DNA of 40,247 nucleotides, from contig JAAZNU010000223.1 in NCBI GenBank assembly GCA_012798135.1, positions 1 through 40,247 on the forward strand. Direction: 5' to 3'. The stretch is from Veillonellaceae bacterium (GTDB taxonomy: Bacteria; Bacillota_C; Negativicutes; UBA1444). Each line of letters opens with the position of its first letter. The first letter of the stretch is position 1. Shown here one piece after another: positions 18,104 to 25,900 of the stretch. The translations under genes and the position numbers were made by a program. The notes under the pieces are model-generated. The model was not told the origin of the DNA, did no database searches, and saw only the letters and a list, made by a program, of their open reading frames with translations.

Positions 18104-18133
18104 GTCCAGTCGGTTCTATGGAACCGACTGGAC
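18104..18133 (-). terminator. Strong hairpin between WXG100 genes and the motor gene
   Basis: Perfect 13-bp stem (GTCCAGTCGGTTC / GAACCGACTGGAC) with a 4-nt loop. It starts 18 bp after the stop of the third WXG100-like gene. The minus-strand sequence after it is AT-rich (TATCATAAATATT) but has no clean T-run. It is probably a partial terminator or 3'-end stabiliser giving more substrate than motor transcript. Confidence 0.6.
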
Positions 18134-18150
18134 AAATGTTTTATATCTAG

Positions 18151-18411
18151 TTACTGGTTCGCAGCTTCGTTTGCTTCCGCAGCCTTTACCAATTCATCAG
18201 CTGCTTCTAGCAAAGATTGCAAGGCCTTATCAAAGGTTGATTTAATGCTATCCCAGGCTTCTAAATCGCGACTAATTCGTGGACTTTTAAAACTGCGTAA
18301 AGGATTAATTGCAGTTTCCGCTGTCTGGATAGCGGATTCCATGTCAGATGCTTTATTCCTGAGTTGCGTGGCTGCGTTCTGAATGTCGCCGGTGTTTAAG
18401 AAGAGATCCAT
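18151..18411 (-). CDS. WXG100-like small helical protein (no WXG motif)
   Basis: 86 aa, AAGGAG 6 nt before ATG. The sequence is two amphipathic helices (about 8-38 and 50-84), rich in Ala/Glu/Lys, as in ESAT-6/WXG100 proteins. The hairpin between them reads SFKSPRISRD instead of Trp-x-Gly. No YxxxD/E export tail is present; it ends EANEAANQ. It is third in a row of three WXG100-size genes just upstream of the motor. It may be the silent partner of a heterodimer, where one partner often lacks the export tail, or an adaptor. The family call rests on size, helix pattern and position. Confidence 0.65.
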   Translation of the reverse strand: MDLFLNTGDIQNAATQLRNKASDMESAIQTAETAINPLRSFKSPRISRDLEAWDSIKSTFDKALQSLLEAADELVKAAEANEAANQ

Positions 18412-18545
18412 TTCATACTCCTTTAGGTTGAATTTGGCTGCTTATCTACTTGGCACGATGCGTTCCTATTGCTTTACTGATTTTGAACGTGGTCGCGATT
18501 CCTCATGCTGTCCTACTAAAAAGATAGATGTAAACTTTTATACAC

Positions 18546-18827
18546 CTATCGTTCTGATTGGTTCGTTATATCACCATCTGCTTCCATATACCTCGCCGCT
18601 ATTGCATCCAATTCAGTCCCGATTACTTCTAGAAGTTGTGAGAAACCGGAAATATGTGTATGCCACTCCTGGTAATACTTATAAAAAGTCTGTTGCCCTG
18701 CATCTTCCCAAGACTCTTCTAGCTTCTTTACTGCCTGTTGGAGTCTAACAATCATGTCTTCGGTGTCTTCACTCGCCTTTTTGAATTCTGCTGCAGTTGT
18801 TTGGATATCTTCAATGTTAATTTTCAT
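18546..18827 (-). CDS. WXG100-family secreted protein with YxxxD tail
   Basis: 93 aa from the ATG at 18827 (MKINIEDI), the usual WXG100 start form; GAGG lies about 13 nt upstream. A longer start at 18872 is open but adds an atypical basic leader. Helix 1 (about 5-35) is followed by the turn LEESWEDAGQQTF, a WXG-type variant of Trp-x-x-Ala-Gly, then helix 2. The C-terminal tail AARYMEADGDI contains Tyr-x-x-x-Asp, the type VII export signal. It is likely a substrate or co-exported partner of the motor at 13935-17954. Confidence 0.8.
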   Translation of the reverse strand: MKINIEDIQTTAAEFKKASEDTEDMIVRLQQAVKKLEESWEDAGQQTFYKYYQEWHTHISGFSQLLEVIGTELDAIAARYMEADGDITNQSER

Positions 18828-18877
18828 TGACTTCGCTACCTCAAGTTTCTTACATACATTTGCTTTTCTCATCCTTG

Positions 18878-19162
18878 CTATCCTTGCTCATCAACTTCTA
18901 CCCAAACTTGGATTTTTGAAATCTCATGTGCCATTTGATCCAGCATATCTGCATACGCCGCTATATCATTTGGGAATGAGTTGAAGTGTGAGTCAAAAAT
19001 GTTTTTTGCATTTCCCATCCAGCTTTCATCTAAACGATTACCAACACCATAAACGCGTTGAGCAATGGATCTTATTTCATTAGCCGCGTTACGATACTGG
19101 CCTGCAATTTCGTCTGCCTCAGGTGGAGTTATCCATTTCCCTTTTAAGGGCATTTCTGACAT
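18878..19162 (-). CDS. WXG100-family protein
   Basis: 94 aa; AGGGGG 6 nt before ATG. It has the two-helix plan with a true WXG motif, DESWMGNAKNIFDSHF, at about 46-61. No YxxxD tail is present; the end is VWVEVDEQG. It is the first gene of the leftward operon and is driven by the promoter at 19196-19223. It probably pairs with the YxxxD-bearing protein encoded next, as in EsxA/EsxB pairs where only one partner carries the signal (inference). Confidence 0.85.
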   Translation of the reverse strand: MSEMPLKGKWITPPEADEIAGQYRNAANEIRSIAQRVYGVGNRLDESWMGNAKNIFDSHFNSFPNDIAAYADMLDQMAHEISKIQVWVEVDEQG

Positions 19163-19195
19163 TCGATTCCCCCTAAAAAATAGTGGATCTTCCTA

Positions 19196-19223
19196 ATTAT
19201 CGCAAAAATCATTGAACAGTCAA
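19196..19223 (-). promoter_or_regulatory. Leftward sigma70-type promoter of the WXG100/motor operon
   Basis: On the minus strand a -35 box TTGACT (19218-19223) and a -10 box GATAAT (19196-19201) are separated by 16 bp, about 35 bp before the ATG of the first WXG100 gene. Its -35 box directly abuts that of the rightward promoter. Confidence 0.6.
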
Positions 19224-19240
19224 GCGACTTTCGGTATAGA
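19212..19240 (+). promoter_or_regulatory. Rightward sigma70-type promoter of the hydrolase/ubiquitin-like operon
   Basis: A -35 box TTGAAC (19212-19217) and a -10 box TATAGA (19235-19240) are separated by exactly 17 bp. They lie 64 bp before the ATG at 19305, which itself has AGGGGAGG upstream. It serves the four plus-strand genes to 22870. Confidence 0.6.
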
Positions 19241-19304
19241 ATAAATATGAATAAAGCAATCACTTGGGTGGTTTATAAATATTATATGTTCCTTAGGGGA
19301 GGCC

Positions 19305-20510
19305 ATGGATCAAATCAAAGTAAACACTACCGAATTAAGAATAAGTGCACAGGATTTAAATAGTTCTGCAAATGATATTAATGCTGTTATATCCCAACTA
19401 GTAAAGAACGATATTAGTAATGCCTACAGCGGCCAATTAAAGAATGCGGTTACAGGGATCGTTAGCGATGCTCATCCAAAAGCAGTGAAACTGCAGAATC
19501 AATCCTGGGAACTAAGAGATGAACTTGTTCTAAGAGCAGATCGATTTGAAGCTGTTAATGAAGCTGGAAGCAGCGCAATGATAAATGTTTCTCATCAGAT
19601 TAACGGTTTCATCGACGGCTCGCCTATCTTGATATTGTTTGGTTCTATAAGCAAATCGGATCTTGGCAAAGCTTCCTTAATTTGGGGGTTGGGTGGTTTT
19701 GGTGGATTAATCGGCTTAATAGCAATCCTCCCGAGAATATGGTCAATTATCGTTAAGAGAAGGGTTCCGCCGGCTCCTACTCCGGTTCCAACGCCTACAC
19801 CTCCGAAGTCCGAAACCAGGAGTAATAGTGATGAAGGTAAAAACCAGGATCAAAATACAACAAATGTGAGCGAGGCGCAACTGCCAAAATTGGGAGCTCT
19901 GTCTCAGAAATATGAGAGCAATGGTGATCCGGGAAGGGTATCATCTGGTGTTGGAGACCCAGGTGGGGTATCTTATGGGGCGTACCAGATGACCAGCAAG
20001 GGGGGAGGGACTGTGGCACGATTTTTGAAGTCTGATGCTGCATCCCCCTGGGCATCCTAATTTGCTGGGCTTACTCCGGGGTCAAAAGAATTTAGTGATA
20101 AATGGATAGAAGTTGCATCACGTGATCATGATAAATTTTTAGCTGCTCAACATGAATACATCAAGCAAACATATTATGAACCTTTATCTCAGAAAGCCGG
20201 CAAACTTGGAATAAATGTCCAAAATCGTTCCAGAGCACTTCAAAACGTAATCTGGTCAACAAGCGTTCAACATGGTGCTAATACAACCATTATTGATGTG
20301 GCACTTCAGGGGAAAAACGCTTCTGCTATGAGCGATGAAGAAATAATTCAGGCAATTTATGCAGAGCGAGGCAGGACCAACCCAGATGGTACTTTGGTAC
20401 ATTTTTCTAGTTCTGCATCTGCTATACAAAGAGGAGTAGCAAACCGTTTTAAAAATGAACTAAGTGATGCTTTAAGAATGCTATCTGAGGAAAAAGGGAA
20501 ATCCTTATAA
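19305..20510 (+). pseudogene. WXG-like/TM/VgrG3-type muramidase, interrupted by in-frame TAA
   Basis: The frame is open from 19305 to 20510 except for one TAA at 20058-20060 (401 codons in all). Residues 1-100 are helical with NAYSGQLKNAV, a YxG variant of WXG. One membrane segment follows (about 120-145), then a Pro/Thr linker, then a wall-lytic domain: KYESNGDPG, then GDPGGVSYGAYQMTSKGGG. After the stop the same domain continues with SKEFSDKWIEVASRDHDKFL and STSVQHGANTTI. This matches the VgrG3-like C-terminal (muramidase-type) domain. The stop sits where a Gln would fit (CAA to TAA), so it looks like a recent nonsense change. The N-terminus is closely related to that of the next gene. Role if intact: membrane-tethered peptidoglycan cutter for the secretion path. 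Confidence 0.75.
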
Positions 20511-20537
20511 TAGATGAAGCTGGATTTACGGGGATAT

Positions 20538-21617
20538 ATGGATCAGATCAAAGTAAACACAGGGGATTTACAAACGAGTGCCCAAGAACTTGATAGCGTA
20601 GTCAATGACATAACTACTACGCTCAATCAACTTTCAAATAATATTGGTAATGCCTATGAAGGTCAGTTAAAAAATGCGCTGGAAGGAATTATTGGTGATG
20701 TTCATCCAAAAGCCTTGCAGTTACAGAACCGATCACGAGAACTAAGCGACGAATTGGTTTTGAGAGCAAAGAGATTTGAAGCCGCAAATGAATCCGGCAA
20801 CATCGCAATGATCAATGTTTCTCATCAGCTCAACGATTTTCTTGATAATTCTCCGATCTTGAAGGTCTTCCGTTCTATTGGTAAATCAGATCTCGGCAAA
20901 GCTTCCCTTATTTATGGTTTAGCCGGTTTTGGTTTTGGTGCTCTTGCTGGTTTAGTGACGCTGATAATAAAAATACGAACATCAATAATCAATCGTCCGA
21001 ATCTCCCAGTACCAGCAGTAGATGTTGCTGATGCAGGCAAAGATCAGGATCGAAAGCCGTTTACCGGAGAACAAGCTGTATATAATACAGCCCCAGGCAA
21101 GCCTAAACACAGTGGGACTTTAGGTTTACATAACAATGCAAGGGATTATGAATCATCAACTGACCCAGGAAAGACTGGAGAAGATCAACAAAGAAAAAGA
21201 ATAAAAGGGCGAGAAATCAGAGCATACGAAAGAGGGAGATTAGAATGGATATCATTTGATGATGAAAAAAATCAAGACCGAATAAAACATCTGGAAGAAG
21301 TTCAGAAAAACCCAAGGGGAATTACATTACAAATCTCGTATCCTGAAAGCGGGTACACGGTTAAATATACTCATATTGTTCCTTCTGAGAGGCTTTTGAG
21401 TTTATTAGGAATATCTGAAAGTGAGTTAGCAACTACAAAAGTAAAGCCGGCCTTTAAGGACGCTTGGGTAGAACCAGGGGAAGTTATTGGCTGCTATAAT
21501 CAAATTGGTTGGTCCACCGGACCGCACTTACATTTGGCGACATATAAAGGAATAGGTGAAGATAAAATAGGGATAGACCCTGATACCACAGATATTCCTC
21601 AAAGAACTCTATTTTAG
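20538..21617 (+). CDS. WXG-like/TM/M23-type peptidoglycan endopeptidase
   Basis: 359 aa from the ATG at 20538 (MDQIKVNT), preferred over 20514 because it matches the paralogous start at 19305 and has GGGGAT upstream. Residues 1-110 are helical with NAYEGQLKNAL (YxG). A membrane segment lies at about 125-150. The C-terminus is M23/LytM-like: GITLQISYPE, VKYTHIVPS, then GEVIGCYNQIGWSTGPHLHLA with the HxH zinc motif. The first zinc pair (HxxxD) is not obvious; GLHNNARDY is a weak candidate, so activity is uncertain. M23 enzymes cut cell-wall cross-bridges. The gene follows the muramidase by 27 bp, so the two would act on glycan and peptide respectively. Confidence 0.78.
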   Translation: MDQIKVNTGDLQTSAQELDSVVNDITTTLNQLSNNIGNAYEGQLKNALEGIIGDVHPKALQLQNRSRELSDELVLRAKRFEAANESGNIAMINVSHQLNDFLDNSPILKVFRSIGKSDLGKASLIYGLAGFGFGALAGLVTLIIKIRTSIINRPNLPVPAVDVADAGKDQDRKPFTGEQAVYNTAPGKPKHSGTLGLHNNARDYESSTDPGKTGEDQQRKRIKGREIRAYERGRLEWISFDDEKNQDRIKHLEEVQKNPRGITLQISYPESGYTVKYTHIVPSERLLSLLGISESELATTKVKPAFKDAWVEPGEVIGCYNQIGWSTGPHLHLATYKGIGEDKIGIDPDTTDIPQRTLF

Positions 21618-21649
21618 GACTAAGCAAAGTAAAGCGATCTTTAGGGAAA

Positions 21650-22444
21650 ATGATGTATAAAGATACTTTTTCTAATCAAGAATTATGGTTTCTCCTCTCA
21701 CAGTTTTCACCATCTACGGTTGTTGGCTTTCCGGATCCGATGCTGGGCCTTTTAGCTAACGAAGTTGATGAAATAATTGAGAGTGTAATGGCTTCGCTTG
21801 AACAGAAGAAAAAGATAACTGTCCGTTCCAATGGAAATGTTCAAATAGAAAATAGTCTTAGGAAAGCAGTTCATACTATAGCAGCACCATGCCATTCAAT
21901 CCTTTTTAATTACAAACAAAAGGGGGATGCGCGAGAAAATGTAGCTTCAGTCCATATCAGTCAAAATTATGCGGTCTTACTGGAAGAGAAAGAGGATAGG
22001 CAATTTTCCTTGCAGGAGATTGACAAGAATGATGATATTTTCTCTTTTTTCTTAAAACCACTCACGCCTTTTATTTTTTGGGCCCCAGACTCGGGAGCCG
22101 TTTATATTAATCAGTCTTCAATTAAAGCTATGTATGAGAACATAGACAAGGGGTTGATTGAGGAAGCTCATTTCCAGATAAGTACAGCAAGAGGAGACCA
22201 GGCCTCTAAGTTAGACCTTATTTCGGCACTTCAACACCCTGAGGTAAACCTATCATTGGTTGTTTTTTGCGAACGGAATAATCCTAAAAAAAGTTTTGTT
22301 GATGGAATTTCAATTATTGCTGGTGACCGTTACTTATGGATTTTGGAATTAATCGATGAGAAAGACCACATGATTAGAGCAACTAAAGTGACTGTCAGGG
22401 AACTAAAAAATACGGTCAAATTAAGACTTCCTACGTTGGGGTAA
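21650..22444 (+). CDS. Unknown 264-aa protein of the secretion locus
   Basis: Not recognised. The protein is soluble, mixed alpha/beta, without signal peptide or membrane helix. AGGG lies about 6 nt before ATG. Features are an N-terminal FSNQELWFLLSQF helix, a central strand-rich part (SVHISQNYAVLLEEK) and a C-terminal region ending TVKLRLPTLG. Size, composition and position (between substrate-type genes and a ubiquitin-like gene) resemble EspG, the cytosolic chaperone of type VII substrates, but I see no defining motif. The stop is immediately followed by the ATG of the next gene, so the two are coupled. The EspG idea is a hypothesis for structure comparison. Confidence 0.6.
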   Translation: MMYKDTFSNQELWFLLSQFSPSTVVGFPDPMLGLLANEVDEIIESVMASLEQKKKITVRSNGNVQIENSLRKAVHTIAAPCHSILFNYKQKGDARENVASVHISQNYAVLLEEKEDRQFSLQEIDKNDDIFSFFLKPLTPFIFWAPDSGAVYINQSSIKAMYENIDKGLIEEAHFQISTARGDQASKLDLISALQHPEVNLSLVVFCERNNPKKSFVDGISIIAGDRYLWILELIDEKDHMIRATKVTVRELKNTVKLRLPTLG

Positions 22445-22870
22445 ATGATGAGATACAACCTTTATATTAAGATTGAAAGCGAACCTGAATTAATCCCTTT
22501 CGATATATTTGATACCTCTAAAGCTGATAGTACTCCTATAAGCTGTTATAGTATTTTGGAGGAGATTTTGACTTTCTTAAAATTACAGTCTGATAGTAAC
22601 TTGTCATTTGAATCCAGTCATAAAATGTACAAAAATGGCAGAGAAATCGATCTTAATAGCTCCCTCTCTGATAATGGCATAAGGAATGGCGATATTATTA
22701 CAATTTCAGAACAAAATTACGGCAATCCTGCCGTCCAAACGGCTAATCAATTTAAGAAAGTGTACCCGCCTGATCTAGAAAATAGCGATGAAGAAAACAT
22801 CAGTTCCACAGAAACAGCAACCAAAAAATCGGCCCCGCTTCCTCCGGGTACAAAAATTGATTTTGATTGA
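22445..22870 (+). CDS. YukD/EsaB-like ubiquitin-fold protein with KIDFD tail
   Basis: 141 aa. The N-terminal 90 residues have the ubiquitin-like pattern of type VII YukD/EsaB and of the EccD N-terminus: a first strand YNLYIKIES, a helix SILEEILTFLKL, then KMYKNGREIDLNSSLSDNGI and RNGDIITISEQ. A polar acidic linker (about 95-130) leads to the end LPPGTKIDFD. There is no Gly-Gly tail, so conjugation is unlikely. In known systems this protein is a small cytosolic regulator or assembly factor. It is the last gene of the plus-strand operon. The end motif recurs in the membrane protein at 12868-13614. Confidence 0.75.
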   Translation: MMRYNLYIKIESEPELIPFDIFDTSKADSTPISCYSILEEILTFLKLQSDSNLSFESSHKMYKNGREIDLNSSLSDNGIRNGDIITISEQNYGNPAVQTANQFKKVYPPDLENSDEENISSTETATKKSAPLPPGTKIDFD

Positions 22871-22976
22871 CATGCTTTCCTGGCCAGGTTGTATTTGAGC
22901 CGTTAATTTTCTATATTCAATAATGAAGAGTGTACAACGAACAACCTATATTTCGGTTCACTTTGGCACTCCGTTT

Positions 22977-25900
22977 CTATCTATTAGGCCGAATTATTAT
23001 GCTCTCAATTTTTGCCTTTGCTTGTTGAACATCATAAAGAGTGTCGCCACATATTAAAAATTCCACCTGATTATTTTCAGCAGGGCTATTATCAATACTG
23101 GTTCCAGTCTGTTCCATAATATTCTTAATCACACTGCCTTTTTTGCCGATAACTAACGGTACTTTAGTTTGGGGAACCAGCATCTTGTCCAGGTATTTCT
23201 CCCCCATAGCCAACGCTATCCGTTGCGATTCAAGATCTATCTTTAGAACTGTAACCGTAATTAAGGCTCCTGGTTGTACTTCAGATGTCATATCAGTATT
23301 TCGTAGCAAACCTTTTATTCCTGCTTCGAGCTCAACAAGAACTCCTGATCCAACTATATCGGTTACCTTCGCATTATTGATTATGCTTCCCATGGGGTAT
23401 GTCTCTTGTACTTTTTTCCCCCAATCGGGGATTACAGTAAAGGCATAAAGCATATTTGAGTACCGGTAAAGATCATAGACCGCTCGCTGGTATTTTTTAT
23501 CAGGGGAAACGGAAAGCAACTCTTGTAGGGTGCTATAGGGCATATGTCCGTGGTAATAAAGGTTTTTCTCTTCCCACCTGATATTTGAGAAAATATTATG
23601 TTTTTCAATATTTTCGCTGACTTCCTCTGGCAGCTCATCAATGCTTACATGAGCATCATATTGGGAATATTGAACCCTCAGTTTACAAACCTCACCGATC
23701 GAATACGATTCGGCACTCCCCTTATGAAGACCTTTCCCAGCAACACTAACCACGTGTATAAATCCATGAACTGGATCGCTCCAGTCAAGCATGAAATAAA
23801 CCCTTCCTTGCGAAACCTCTTTTACTATAGCATTAGCGTTATAAATTCCATTTGTGCTTCTCTGTTGTTGAAAGATCAAATTTCGATGGTTCTCAGTTTG
23901 ATGCAAATAAGTAAAAAATACACGATGGCTTGATTGGTTTATTGATTCAACCATCACGTTTAATTTTGTGCCTATAGGTATTTCTTTTACAGCGAAACCG
24001 CGGGTGGTGAAAGAAATTCTCTCTGGCTCTAGAATTATCTCCAGTCCTGACTTTGGTTCTCTCAAGACGAGAGAGATTAAGAAATCCCCAGGTCGCTCAT
24101 CATAATCTATAACCTCCACCTCAACTTCATTACCAATCTTATAGTTCTCAATAAAGACAACAAACGGTTCTCGCTCTGGTACTTGCCTTAGTAATATAAC
24201 TGGTGAGTCAGTGTTGTATAAGTAATCTACGACTTCGGCATATATTCGTTCACTGGGTTTATATCCCTGATTTGAACTGGATATAAGTTGGCACTCAGGG
24301 CCATCTGGCCAAAGGCTATATGTAATCTTCTCTCGGATTTTTGGCTGCTCTTCGTTCTCTTCCCAATCAATAAGGGCTCCAAAACCGATTTCCTGTATTT
24401 CTGCGGAAGCGTTTGCTAGATCTTCCCAAGGAGGAATCGGATCCTCTTCTGGATCCATTACAAGAACATCTTCCTCTGCCAATACAGTATCGACTAAATC
24501 CCAGTTTTCATTTGATTCGTCATCTGCTCCTGCAACAACCTCTGGCTCCTCACCCCGAAATCCTTCGAGAACTTCCAAGGGGTACCGCACAAAACGATCC
24601 AAACCGAATTTCCATTTTCCATCAACTAATTGATCCTGTACTTCGCCCTGATAACGGCTACCAATCGGAAACACCTGATCAATAAATAATCGTTTTATGA
24701 TGGATTCGCAATTTCCCTTTTGCTTTGCAGTCAAAAGCGAAATGTGTTTTGCGAGAGAAATAACGGAATGTTTTGAATTTCTAATTAATTCCATCCAGGT
24801 GGGATCCAACTCGGTTAAGTAGGATACGTGCATCACCGGTTTTGGGGTAGGATCGGGGTCAATTGGATGAACAATTACTTGTTGTTTACCACAAACAAAA
24901 GCTTCCGGTCTACGATCTATTAAAACGGAATCATTGTTAATTTGGACAAGTGGAAAGTTTTGACTATCTCCTTGTTTTATCTTTGCCGGACTGATGTAAC
25001 TACTATTCAACGGGTCAGTTGTTTCGCTAGATAGATCTTGAGCTCTTATGCCCTTAGTGTATATTCTATCTGTTAAGCAATAGGCCATTAAAATGCGAAC
25101 CTTGTCGAGAAGATCAAAGTTTATTGGCCGCCGTTCCTCTTCTTTTTTATGACCGGATAAAGATTCTAAAAGTAGTTTCCGTTCTGGTTCGATCTTATCC
25201 CTGAATAAAGAGGCATTGATATAAAAAGCTAATCCCCAAGCCTCACGTTCGGCTTTTAGAATTGCTTCTTCCGCGCTTTTTACCCATACACCTGAATCAG
25301 GTCCAAGTTCATATTCATTAGCTACTTTATTGATCTCATCCTTGGTCAAGATTTTTGATATGGAAAGCTTAAATTCCTTTTCCTTATTCCCCAAAATTGC
25401 CTTTATAGAGTCAGGTAATTTAGGAATGAAACGAGGCCAAACCTTTTGAAATGCCCATATTGGTACTAATCTTTGACCCTCCCAGTGAGGATCAGACCAT
25501 AAGGTGTATAGTTTTAAACAATACTCCAAATCATCTTTACACCCTTTTTTTAACGCTTTATGAATTTTTTCCACTTGCCTTTTGGTTGTGGCATCCCAAT
25601 TTCTATCTGTTCTCAGGAGGAAACGTAATCCTCCTAATTTTATAATTGGCAATAGAGTAGCCATTTCAATAGCGCAAGAAAACTGATCAGCCATCGCCAG
25701 GAGATGTGCAAGAGCTGGTTCTTCTCCAAAGGATTGAAGTTCGAGGCCATGCTCAGTTAAAAATCCTTCAGAATCAAGGGCACCAATCTGTTGTAAAGCA
25801 TGGGGAGCGCGTTCCAATTCTTCAACTGGTGGTCGTTGAATCCAATCAAAAGTGGTTAAATCATCTATTCCTGCTGCTTTTGCAGCAAGAATCACGGGTT

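Noticed and set aside
20058..20060. Stop-codon recoding of TAA as an amino acid
   Set aside because: All neighbouring genes end normally in TAA, TAG or TGA; a point mutation or read error is simpler.
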